64,000 nt of DNA, taken from positions 372,001-436,000 of the forward strand of contig CAXXPQ010000004.1 in NCBI GenBank assembly GCA_963668655.2, read 5' to 3'. The stretch's first letter is position 1. Every line of letters begins with the position of its first letter. Below are positions 34,550 to 42,225 of the stretch, piece after piece. This stretch comes from G963668655 sp963668655 (GTDB lineage: Bacteria > Myxococcota_A > SURF-8). The notes beneath the pieces were generated by a model. That model ran no database searches and was not told the origin of the DNA. It saw only the letters and a program-made list of their open reading frames with translations. The position numbers and the translations under genes were made by a program.

Positions 34550-34586
34550 AAACCATCCCGACGGGCGTCGCCACCGGGATGGTTTT
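34550..34586 (+). terminator. Terminator after lgt
   Basis: An 11 bp stem (AAACCATCCCG with CGGGATGGTTT) around a 14 nt loop ends in TTTT, 37 bp after the lgt stop. Confidence 0.7.
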
Positions 34587-34635
34587 GAATTTCGCCGCGA
34601 TCGGCCGATTCCGGAATCGAACCGGCCGTTTGCAC

Positions 34636-34848
34636 TTATTTTCCGTTCAACAAACCCTGTAATTCCTGAATCCGCCGCTGATAACGTTCGATATCGTCAT
34701 CGATACGGGCGAAATCGGCCACCTTGATGTGCTGCCCGGTCTGCAACCCCATGAAATTGCGCTCCTCCTGGGCATCCTCCAGGTATCCCTGATTCTTTTC
34801 CAGTTCCGCCTGAAGTTCTTCCGTTGTCATCTGCGAATAATCGGCCAT
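34636..34848 (-). CDS. Small coiled-coil protein, unknown
   Basis: A 70 aa acidic, helical protein with heptad-like spacing in two stretches (EELQAELEKNQGYLEDAQEE and IDDDIERYQRRIQELQGLL), so a helical hairpin or dimeric coiled coil is likely. No Cys, no signal peptide. The ATG has GGAGGG 7 bp upstream, and a good promoter (34894-34921) lies in front, so it is probably a real monocistronic gene. No function can be assigned. Confidence 0.75.
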   Translation of the reverse strand: MADYSQMTTEELQAELEKNQGYLEDAQEERNFMGLQTGQHIKVADFARIDDDIERYQRRIQELQGLLNGK

Positions 34849-34893
34849 GGTCGCCCTCCGAAGAAATTATAGTCCGTACCTATCCCTGATATT

Positions 34894-34921
34894 ACTATAA
34901 GTTCTCTTTCGAGGGCGTCAA
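34894..34921 (-). promoter_or_regulatory. Promoter of the small coiled-coil gene
   Basis: Minus strand TTGACG (34921-34916), 16 bp spacer, TATAGT (34899-34894), 46 bp before the start. Confidence 0.65.
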
Positions 34922-34961
34922 GGGCCGATGTTCTGAAAATATCCTTGATTTTCCGAATGAT

Positions 34962-35738
34962 TCAGGTTTCCAGCAGAATCTTTCCCACGGCTTTCCAGCT
35001 TTTGGGGTCGATCAGGTAACTGTAATGGGTGAACGGCGTGGCGTCGATCTGTTCGGCTCCCTCCAGCGCGGCGGAAGTGGGTGGAAGCACGAACAGGTCG
35101 TTACGGCTCCAGAAGGTCACGACGCGCATGTTTTTCGCCAGCCGGTCGGCCCGCTCCAGGCGCTGCATGAGGTCGCTGTCCGGACGCAGGGCGCGGGTCA
35201 GTTCGGTATTGGCGTAGCGGGCCGGATAGGTGCCGTAATGGGGCGTCCCGAGAGTAATCAGCGTTCGAACGTGCTTCAGCGTATCGTTTTCAGCCAGGGC
35301 CAGACGGGTGACGATACCACCCATGCTGTGGGCCACGATATCCACCTGGTCTTCTCCCGTGGCCTTCCGGACATCCTGGATAAAACGCGCCAGCGCATGA
35401 GCCATGTCCTCCAAGGACTGCCCGCCGTCGAAATGAATCTTATAGCTGCGCTTGCGGCCCATCATCCAGAAATATCCGGCCATCAACAGGAAATTTCCCC
35501 GGTTTCCTCCCAGACCGTGGACGAAAATCAGGGGCGGATAGCCGTCCGGCTCCCCGGCCTCGATGGGATCGCGCCGACTGACCAGAAGGCTGTAGCCGAG
35601 CAGGGGTACCTGGGCGACATGACGCATCACGTCGGGATCGATACTGCGGTAACCCTCGGCCACTTTCCGTCCAACGAACGTTCCGGTCTTCGCCGCCGCC
35701 TGGCCAATGGTCCCCATAATCTGCATGAAAGCCGACAT
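34962..35738 (-). CDS. Lipase/esterase-like alpha/beta hydrolase
   Basis: A 258 aa alpha/beta hydrolase of the bacterial lipase/EstA-like type. The oxyanion HGLGGN (about residue 75-80), the nucleophile elbow AHSMGG (about 140-145, Ser in GxSxG) and a likely acid/His pair (RNDLFVLP about 213; THYSYL about 238) are present. No signal peptide; the N-terminal 50 residues form a helical lead. The ATG at 35738 is preferred over an upstream frame because AAGGAGG lies 6 bp ahead. It has a near-consensus promoter. Substrate unknown. Confidence 0.85.
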   Translation of the reverse strand: MSAFMQIMGTIGQAAAKTGTFVGRKVAEGYRSIDPDVMRHVAQVPLLGYSLLVSRRDPIEAGEPDGYPPLIFVHGLGGNRGNFLLMAGYFWMMGRKRSYKIHFDGGQSLEDMAHALARFIQDVRKATGEDQVDIVAHSMGGIVTRLALAENDTLKHVRTLITLGTPHYGTYPARYANTELTRALRPDSDLMQRLERADRLAKNMRVVTFWSRNDLFVLPPTSAALEGAEQIDATPFTHYSYLIDPKSWKAVGKILLET

Positions 35739-35772
35739 CCTTACCTCCTTGATGGTGGGCTTTTGCCTGCGT

Positions 35773-35798
35773 GCATCCGGTTTTTTTTCCGGGATGCG
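35773..35798 (-). other. Hairpin in the hydrolase leader
   Basis: GCATCCGG and CCGGGATGC (one bulged G) surround an eight-T loop, about 35-60 bp before the hydrolase start. It may shape the mRNA leader; no T-run on the minus strand follows, so it is not a terminator. Confidence 0.35.
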
Positions 35799-35807
35799 AC
35801 ACGAAAC

Positions 35808-35836
35808 AGTATAACGCCGATAACGCGCCGTGTCAA
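35808..35836 (-). promoter_or_regulatory. Promoter of the hydrolase gene
   Basis: Minus strand TTGACA (35836-35831), 17 bp spacer, TATACT (35813-35808): an almost perfect sigma70 promoter, about 70 bp before the start. Confidence 0.8.
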
Positions 35837-35935
35837 GCAGGAAACGCCGCCATCCGTTTTTACGTTTCATTGCCCTGGGCGGCGAATTGTGCTAGCCTTT
35901 CCGAACCTTGCGAAATCGGAATACGAGGTGACGGC

Positions 35936-36589
35936 ATGCCCGACATGATTCCCGGCTTGAACAGCAACATCAAGTATGAAAAGAAGATTTTCCACATCCA
36001 GACGGAGGATTCGGGAAGAAAATACGCCCACGTGATTTCCCACCTGTTCCTGGACGGTTCGATCCTGGCCTCGGTCAAGACCGGCTATGAGGATATTCTG
36101 GAACTGGACGACGAAGCGCTGAAAGAGAATGTGATGACCATCATGCGGAAATCACATCGAAAAATGATTCAGAAGCTGACCGGCGGCGGGTTCAATACCG
36201 AGGCGGGAATCAAGGAAGAACCTCCCGGGGAAAAGGAAAAAGCCGCGCCTCCGAAAAAGAAAAGCGCACCGGAAGAGCCGGCCGCCGCTTCCTCGTCGCT
36301 CCTCCTGCCCAGCGACACCCAAGTGGTGGCGGAAAGCGTTTCCCAGCTCAGCACGCCCAAGCGAGTGACCGAATCCGAGATGGAGGAAGTCATTCCCAGC
36401 TCTCCGGACGACACCGGCAGCACGCGGATTCTGCAAAAGCGATCCCCCGAAGAAGCGGCCATGCGGCTGAACGAACTGTTTCACACCATGCCGGAATCCC
36501 GCTCCGTTTCCCGGCAGATCCTGAGCATTCTCAATCGCAAGGCCATGGAAAAGGCCCGCAAACGCCACGCCACTCACGCGGGGGAATAG
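35936..36589 (+). CDS. Conserved hypothetical protein
   Basis: A 217 aa cytoplasmic protein. The first 75 residues form a compact, conserved-looking domain (PGLNSNIKYEKKIFHIQTED, then AHVISHLFLDGSILASVKTGY) of a kind I associate with short deltaproteobacterial proteins of unknown role. The rest is a disordered Lys/Glu/Pro/Ser stretch (about 95-140) and a short helical end (AMEKARKRHA). The ATG at 35936 has GAGGTG 6 bp upstream; a longer in-frame reading upstream is judged spurious. Divergent from the hydrolase gene. Confidence 0.68.
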   Translation: MPDMIPGLNSNIKYEKKIFHIQTEDSGRKYAHVISHLFLDGSILASVKTGYEDILELDDEALKENVMTIMRKSHRKMIQKLTGGGFNTEAGIKEEPPGEKEKAAPPKKKSAPEEPAAASSSLLLPSDTQVVAESVSQLSTPKRVTESEMEEVIPSSPDDTGSTRILQKRSPEEAAMRLNELFHTMPESRSVSRQILSILNRKAMEKARKRHATHAGE

Positions 36590-36688
36590 GCGCGCGGGAA
36601 AATCGGATTCCGGCGCTTTCCGGAGCATTGTCCAGGAACCCACGATAGGCCACCGAAAACGGGCATCCGCGAACAGCGCCCTTCTCCC

Positions 36689-37081
36689 CTATCCTTTGCG
36701 CTGCTTGTCCTTGGGCGTCACGCAGGTTCCCAGCGCCCGGCAGACCACGACGGGCGGGTCGAGCAGTTCGCAGGCGCTCTCGTTTCCGGGAATCGCGGCG
36801 GGTTGAATGACCTTGCGGGCCTCGAAGGTCATCTTTCGACTGGTGTTTCCCTCCGCGACGATCTCCCCGTGAGCCTCGATATAGTCCCCGGCCCGGACGG
36901 GAGCCAGGAATTCCACGCTTTCGTAGGCGCGAAACAGTCCCTCGTCGCCATCCCGCAGGATCAGCAGTTCGGTGGCCACGTCCCCGAAAAGTTGCAGCAT
37001 CTTCGCGCCGTCCACCAGTTCTCCGGCGTAATGGGCGTCATGGGAACCCATGCGCAGACGGATCATCGATTTTTCATGCAT
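36689..37081 (-). CDS. Hot-dog fold lyase resembling 3-aminobutyryl-CoA ammonia-lyase
   Basis: A 130 aa single hot-dog domain. The opening MIRLRMGSHDAHYAGELVDG and the AYESVEFLAPVRAGDYIEAHGE stretch resemble 3-aminobutyryl-CoA ammonia-lyase (Kal) of lysine fermentation, which removes ammonia from 3-aminobutyryl-CoA to give crotonyl-CoA. Related hot-dog thioesterases are the alternative. The HDAHYAG segment would carry catalytic residues. The ATG at 37081 has GGAGGAGGTG ideally placed. No other lysine-fermentation gene is adjacent; a KamA-type protein lies 11 kb away. Confidence 0.6.
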   Translation of the reverse strand: MHEKSMIRLRMGSHDAHYAGELVDGAKMLQLFGDVATELLILRDGDEGLFRAYESVEFLAPVRAGDYIEAHGEIVAEGNTSRKMTFEARKVIQPAAIPGNESACELLDPPVVVCRALGTCVTPKDKQRKG

Positions 37082-37164
37082 TCTTTCACCTCCTCCGGCC
37101 TCTCGATGCGGATGGTCCGGTTTTCCGATTATCCTGTTCGAGCATGTTCGAAGCGGGGCGTTCC

Positions 37165-38802
37165 TTACGGGACGGCCCCGGAATTTCCATGTGTCGGCTT
37201 TTTCCCGCCCTTTCCGGCCTTCTCCCAGATATCCGGATCGATCACCTCGTACAGATCGATCCAGTACGGATGCATGGCAAACAGGCTGTTTCGGGGAATC
37301 TCGATACGCGCCGTGCGTCGGGTGTTGCGCCCCTTGAGGCTTTTGAAAACCCCACGGGAAAGAGCGAAATGCGTAAAACGGGTCTTTCGGAAGGCGGCGG
37401 CGGCCGAAGACGAAAACAGATAGCGATGATCGTTCAGCCCCACCAAATCGATGGTTCGCCGTTTGCCGAAATAGCGGATCGCCCCGGCGTCGTTCGTACC
37501 CACCACGGCGCTTCGCGGCGTCCTTGCATGAATCAGCTTTCCCATCCCGACGTTCAGCTTTTGGATATCCGAACAGTTCTCCCCGAATTTCACCCGCAGG
37601 TCCGGATAACGATACAGGCCATGCAGAGCGAATCCCGAAACAAGCACGAGCAGGACGGCCAGAGAGATTCCCGTGGGAAAACGGTCACTTAAAAGATCCC
37701 AGGCGCCTTTCAGTCCCACCAGGAAAGCCGGAACGGTCAGGGGAAGAACCGGAAGGAAATAGCGGCTCCAGTAAAAACTTTCGGTATCCAGCGCAACGCG
37801 GGAGAACGCGGTGGAAAAGAACAGCAGCCACGGACTCAGCGCGAAAAACAACGAACCGCCGCCCCATGCGCCCCCTTCGCGAAAACGAACGAAAAGAAGA
37901 CCGCTTCCCCAGAGAACGAACAAGAGCCCCACGCCCCCGCCGATCACGCTCCACGGCGCGACGATGTGAAAAAACACGTCCGGGAGGACGGCCCAGGCGG
38001 CCACGGGATCGCTGAGTTTGTTATAGGCGGTGTTGGGCAGAAGCAGGCCGCTGGAAAACCAACAGAGCAGCGACCAGGCCCCGATGCCCAGAACACTGGG
38101 AAGGCACAGTCCCACGGCGCGGCGCACGCGCGTATCTCCCGGGTTCGCCAGAAAGGCGAAAGCCAGAAGCGGCGCAAGCACCAGTCCCTCGGGACGCGTC
38201 AGCACGGCCCCGGCGAAGGCCAGACCCGCACCGAAAAAACGCCCTTCCAGCACCATCATCCCGGAAAGAAGCAGAAAAAAGGCGAAACCGGTCACTTCCA
38301 TTCCGGACAGAGCGCCGAAAACGAAATGCGGGTCCATCAGCGGCCAGACAGAGGCCAGGGCGGCCAGAAACGGCGAAATCCCGGAGAGCGCGGGAAGAAG
38401 ACGCCGGAGGATCCGGGCCGACAGATATCCGCAGCCGATCAGAAACAACCCTCCGAACAGCTTCAGCAGCAGGGGCGGGAATACGGGCGCGATCGGCTCC
38501 CCGACGATATGGGCCAGGGCGGCCACCGCCACCCAGACGGGACTGGTGAATCCCGGCTCGATGGTATCGTTGTATAGCGGCAGGCCGGTCCGCGCCACGC
38601 TGCGGCCGTAAACCATGTGGATCCAGGCGTCGTCCTGGGGAAAGCCTTCCACGGCGGCCCCCTGAACGGCCGAGGGAGCCTGAAGAAACCAGAGAAACAC
38701 CAGCGCGTAAGCCAGCAGACAAAGGCCGCAGGCGGCCAGCACGACCTTTCGATCCTTCGTCCCGGTTCGGTTGTCCGGCTCCTGGCCCGTCCGATTGTCC
38801 AC
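37165..38802 (-). CDS. Second GT-C glycosyltransferase-like membrane protein
   Basis: A 545 aa polytopic protein with about ten hydrophobic helices and a C-terminal soluble tail of 120 residues. The first external loop contains FPQDDAWIHMVYGRS (D57-D58) and TIEPGFTSPVWV: the DDA..., R, then GxTSPxW layout of GT-C arabinofuranosyl/mannosyltransferase-like proteins that take polyprenyl-phosphate sugars. Donor and acceptor unknown. The GTG at 38802 follows GGGAGAGGAA, and is preferred over upstream in-frame codons. Only 83 bp from the hot-dog gene. Confidence 0.78.
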   Translation of the reverse strand: MDNRTGQEPDNRTGTKDRKVVLAACGLCLLAYALVFLWFLQAPSAVQGAAVEGFPQDDAWIHMVYGRSVARTGLPLYNDTIEPGFTSPVWVAVAALAHIVGEPIAPVFPPLLLKLFGGLFLIGCGYLSARILRRLLPALSGISPFLAALASVWPLMDPHFVFGALSGMEVTGFAFFLLLSGMMVLEGRFFGAGLAFAGAVLTRPEGLVLAPLLAFAFLANPGDTRVRRAVGLCLPSVLGIGAWSLLCWFSSGLLLPNTAYNKLSDPVAAWAVLPDVFFHIVAPWSVIGGGVGLLFVLWGSGLLFVRFREGGAWGGGSLFFALSPWLLFFSTAFSRVALDTESFYWSRYFLPVLPLTVPAFLVGLKGAWDLLSDRFPTGISLAVLLVLVSGFALHGLYRYPDLRVKFGENCSDIQKLNVGMGKLIHARTPRSAVVGTNDAGAIRYFGKRRTIDLVGLNDHRYLFSSSAAAAFRKTRFTHFALSRGVFKSLKGRNTRRTARIEIPRNSLFAMHPYWIDLYEVIDPDIWEKAGKGGKKPTHGNSGAVP

Positions 38803-39029
38803 GATTCCTCTCCCGGCTTTTCGATTCCTTTCCTTTCTAACACAGCCGCCCATCGAAATCGAAGATTTTCAGTCGCTGGCGGGTCACGCCTTTTCCCGCT
38901 CCGCGCCGCTTCGGATCATTCCTTGCTTTCCTTTCTTTTTCCGCCGGTGTATTCTGATATCGAATGCCGCCGCGCTTCGATTTCATTGCGGCTCGGACGC
39001 CAAGGCCGATCCCATGGGGAGAAAGACCA

Positions 39030-39584
39030 TTGAAACCTTATCCTTTCATCTTCATCCTGCTGCTCCTCGCCGCGTTTTCGGGTTTCGGCGACATGGCCTC
39101 GGCGCAGGACGTGGAAATCCGGAATCTGTCCGGAAAGGTGGTGGGCGTTCCCGATGGCGACCGGCTTCTCGTCCGGAACGGGAAAACCACGGAAACCGTC
39201 CGGATTCGCGGCGTGGACTGCCCGGAGAAAGGCCAGCCCTTCCACAAGGAAGCCTTGAAATTCACGAAGGAAATCGCCCTGAATAAAGACGTTCTGGTTC
39301 TGTACGCCGGGCGCGATCCGGAAAAGCGGATCGTCGGCACCGTCCTTTTTCTGGACGGCCGCAATCTGGCCTATGAAATCGTCAAGGCAGGTATGGGCTG
39401 GTGGTATCAACGTCACGCCCCGGCGGATCAGAAAATGAAGCAATTACACAACGATGCCTACGCCTCGCGCCGCGGCCTGTGGAGCCTGCCGGATCCGGTC
39501 AAACCCTGGGAGTGGAACGAAAAAAAGACGCAAAAGCAGAATAAGGACGGCAAGAAAACCGCACCCGCCAACGTCTGCCGATAA
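39030..39584 (+). CDS. Secreted thermonuclease-like (SNase) protein
   Basis: A 184 aa Staphylococcal-nuclease-family protein with a signal peptide (residues 1-25, ending MASAQ). The OB-fold core follows: VPDGDRLLVRNG (Asp metal ligand), RIRGVDCPEKGQPF (Arg and Glu of the active site), KRIVGTVLFLDGRNL (second Arg) and ASRRGLWSLP, with a Lys-rich end. Probably a periplasmic or secreted nuclease degrading DNA or RNA. The start is TTG at 39030, with GGGGAGAAAG upstream. It marks the left border of the island. Confidence 0.85.
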   Translation: MKPYPFIFILLLLAAFSGFGDMASAQDVEIRNLSGKVVGVPDGDRLLVRNGKTTETVRIRGVDCPEKGQPFHKEALKFTKEIALNKDVLVLYAGRDPEKRIVGTVLFLDGRNLAYEIVKAGMGWWYQRHAPADQKMKQLHNDAYASRRGLWSLPDPVKPWEWNEKKTQKQNKDGKKTAPANVCR

Positions 39585-39622
39585 AAAGAAGTCCGCGTTC
39601 TCCCCACCATCGCCTCTTTGGG

Positions 39623-39705
39623 GTTCAACTCCCATTTCCTGGGAGGATCACTACTTCACCACCCAACAAATTAGGCAGTGATCTTCCCCTTGAAAGGAGT
39701 TGGGC
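39623..39705. repeat. Imperfect palindrome resembling an integron attC site
   Basis: Outer 7-mers GTTCAAC (39623-39629, fits RYYYAAC) and GTTGGGC (39699-39705, fits GTTRRRY) enclose inner arms CAACTCC/GGAGTTG and GATCACT/AGTGATC (39646-39652 with 39677-39683). The 83 nt layout with two box pairs around a variable loop fits an attC, and it lies just past the end of the GIY-YIG gene. Only one such site is seen and no integrase, so this is a weak call. Confidence 0.3.
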
Positions 39706-39794
39706 TTCATAGGGTGGCTCTCAGTGCCAGGTGGAGCGGAAACGTCACCAGACCACAAGCCAAGACGATGAGCCTGTGGAGCTTTTCCGTTGGC

Positions 39795-40241
39795 TCACCC
39801 GTAGAAATCTCTACCAAGATCTTCATCGAATACATCCCCCATCAAACCTCGGCGAAACGGTAGACGGTAGGCCGGATTATTCTGTCCAAGCAGGAAAACT
39901 GCAGCAACGAAAGCCGTGACAAAGGCGGAAACGCGTCGTAAAGGAGCCATCGATGGTGGCAAGGTGTCCCTGCCAAGAGTGTCGTTGATGTTGGGACATA
40001 TTTCGTCGAAGTAAGACAGCGCAAGACTTTCTGCTAGCTCCAACTCACCGTCCTCCAAATCGCTCTCGTGAGGTGATGGAAACGCGAAGATCAATCGATC
40101 AGGTTTCTTTTTACGAATATGCCCCTGAATGCGTGTATCCAACTCAACCGTCTTGCCAACATAAACCGTCGATCCGTCCTTGACGAACAGAAGATAGAGA
40201 CCGGGCTTGCGCTTCCGATTCTGGAAAAACGCATCATCCAA
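39795..40241 (-). CDS. GIY-YIG domain protein
   Basis: A protein of about 148 aa with a GIY-YIG nuclease-like domain: GLYLLF (GIY motif, residues 14-19), VYVGKT (YIG motif, 26-31), R37 and the acidic helix LELAESLALSY (E71), then N85 (CPNIND). A hydrophobic stretch (about 105-120) follows, followed by a basic end. Start is uncertain: only TTG at 40241 is available as a usual codon; the frame is open back to about 40333 without another start. It trails the HEPN-type gene by 126 bp and may be the third gene of the same operon. GC and codon use differ from the core genome. Confidence 0.6.
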   Translation of the reverse strand: MDDAFFQNRKRKPGLYLLFVKDGSTVYVGKTVELDTRIQGHIRKKKPDRLIFAFPSPHESDLEDGELELAESLALSYFDEICPNINDTLGRDTLPPSMAPLRRVSAFVTAFVAAVFLLGQNNPAYRLPFRRGLMGDVFDEDLGRDFYG

Positions 40242-40367
40242 GCCTGAAGCATTTGAACGGCTGTCGGAGCGGAAAGGAACAGAGATTGAGTGAGCGATGT
40301 AATCTTTTTTACCAAAAGCTAATCAAAGTAGCTATTGGTAGAGACCGAGGAGCCGAAATCGAATTCT

Positions 40368-42197
40368 TCACGTGCCAGTCCAGTGTTTTTCTGCCCCAGT
40401 TGCGAGATCATCAAACGAGTTTGCGTCGGGAAATTCGTCCAGCAGCATCAATACCGAGGAGATGGCGTGATGCGCGTATTCTTTCATAAGCTTTAATGCT
40501 TCTTGCAAGACATCCTCGTTCCATTCGACACTGATAGGGTGCAGAAAATATCTTGAGCGCAGGGCCTGTAGATAGTCGATCTTCTCCACAACTTCTTGTG
40601 CGAGTTCTTCACGACGTTCCACTTTTTGTCCATCGGGGAGAGGGCGTATGGAATCCCATACGCTCGGAAGTTGGAACGCACTGATAAAATTGGGCAAAGT
40701 AAAGCTCCAGCCATTTCTTTTTTCTCGATTGCCTTTTCGATAATTTTTCCCCGTTAGGCTTTCAAGCGTCAGCCAAAAATTGATAAACTGCACATCGGGT
40801 TCACGGGAATGAATAGCTCGATGAAGAAAGCGAATGGCGCGTAACGTCTTCCTTGCTATATCGCGGCGATCCTTTAAAAGGACAGCGTAGTTATTGACAA
40901 CCGAATCGTAATCCTTTTTCGGGATTCTGATGTAAGGCATAATTGGAGTGCTTCCGTAGTTCACCCATCCTTTACTGGAGATATTCTGGTAGTGATAATT
41001 ATAATCCACCAGTTTGTAATAAAAATTATCTCGAGTACAAAACGTCAGGTACGACAGCCAATTTTCGATGCGCTTCAAGGCCTCCTTACAAGCGTCCTCT
41101 GGTGAGAAAGCATTTAGGATGTCAACCACAGCCCAATGGCTGGTTCCCATATTTCGATTGTGATTATTTTGACCTGATGGAAGCCCGGCAGTCGTCGGAT
41201 CTTCAACAAGTGAAAAACCAAATGGGCCTGGGTCCAATTCTTCGCCATCATCGTTGAATTTGAGATCAATTGGGAATAGCATCCGAAACCCGGGAGGTGT
41301 ACCTATTATACGCTCAATGAACATCGTTTCGAGCGTATTGAAAAATCTGTCTGATGAAAAATATGGAACGATATCATCAATATCATTCCAACCTTTCCGA
41401 TACTGATAAATCCACGTTTGAAAGGAGTGATCGATATCGCCAACAATCCGGCCCGGATCTGTTTTTGCGATGCTGAAAATTTTCCTGCCGTCTGTAGATA
41501 TTTTATAGAGTTTGAAAAGCAGGCTGGAAAATTCTTGTATCGAATCCCAGTGCTTCACCTCGGCTTCCTCTAGCACACGTTTGATCTCTTGAATCTTGGG
41601 ATCATCCGGATCTCTGGCAGACAGTTGCTCTGAGCCTCGCCTGGTCAGCACCTTTTGGCTGGCGGATTCAATTGCCCCTTGCAAGATTTGTTGGATGGTA
41701 TCGACAAAATCAGTCTTTTTTTCTTCGACAATTCCATGCGACAACCAGAGCAAAAAATCAACATAAGCCCAATGGATCATGTACTCAATGAATCGTTTCC
41801 AGGTTTCTTCACCGAAATGAGTTGGGGGCTTGTTTGGGTTCACTTTCACAGACCACAACTCTTCGACCGCTTCCGAATAACCGGACATTTCGGGTTCGGG
41901 GGTGCCAAATCCGATTGTGCTTTTCAAATGACTGGCAAAGCGAACCAATGTGTTTTCCAGAGCCTCCGGCGCAAGGGAATCGGGTATTGCGAGGGTGTTG
42001 ATCTCTTTCCCCCATCTCTTTTGGAATTCGTTCTCGATCAACTTCTTAAGAACCTGTTCCTGTTCATTCGAGAACCAGTTACTCTGTTTGATCGCTGGAT
42101 GTTTTGAAAGAGCATAGGCGATGTATTCGAGGCAAAGCTGCTCAAAGCGAAGCCTCAAGTCCGAATGAGACAAATGCCATCGTTTGATATCCGGCAT
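40368..42197 (-). CDS. Large protein with C-terminal HEPN (Apea-like) motif
   Basis: A 609 aa protein. The C-terminal 150 residues look like an Apea-like HEPN domain: LHRAIHSREPDVQFINFWLT then LESLTG, a helix, and RSRYFLH (R547-x5-H553), which fits the RX4-6H catalytic motif of HEPN ribonucleases, followed by a final amphipathic helix. The N-terminal 400 residues (many Trp, Phe, acidic patches; MIHWAYVDFLLWLSHG) are unlike any domain that I recognise. AT-rich relative to neighbours. AAAGGAGG lies 6 bp before the ATG; the YhcG-type nuclease gene ends 28 bp upstream. HEPN proteins are common in toxin and anti-phage systems; function here is inferred. Confidence 0.62.
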   Translation of the reverse strand: MPDIKRWHLSHSDLRLRFEQLCLEYIAYALSKHPAIKQSNWFSNEQEQVLKKLIENEFQKRWGKEINTLAIPDSLAPEALENTLVRFASHLKSTIGFGTPEPEMSGYSEAVEELWSVKVNPNKPPTHFGEETWKRFIEYMIHWAYVDFLLWLSHGIVEEKKTDFVDTIQQILQGAIESASQKVLTRRGSEQLSARDPDDPKIQEIKRVLEEAEVKHWDSIQEFSSLLFKLYKISTDGRKIFSIAKTDPGRIVGDIDHSFQTWIYQYRKGWNDIDDIVPYFSSDRFFNTLETMFIERIIGTPPGFRMLFPIDLKFNDDGEELDPGPFGFSLVEDPTTAGLPSGQNNHNRNMGTSHWAVVDILNAFSPEDACKEALKRIENWLSYLTFCTRDNFYYKLVDYNYHYQNISSKGWVNYGSTPIMPYIRIPKKDYDSVVNNYAVLLKDRRDIARKTLRAIRFLHRAIHSREPDVQFINFWLTLESLTGKNYRKGNREKRNGWSFTLPNFISAFQLPSVWDSIRPLPDGQKVERREELAQEVVEKIDYLQALRSRYFLHPISVEWNEDVLQEALKLMKEYAHHAISSVLMLLDEFPDANSFDDLATGAEKHWTGT

Positions 42198-42225
42198 GGA
42201 GAGCCTCCTTTCAATAGAGTAACGC

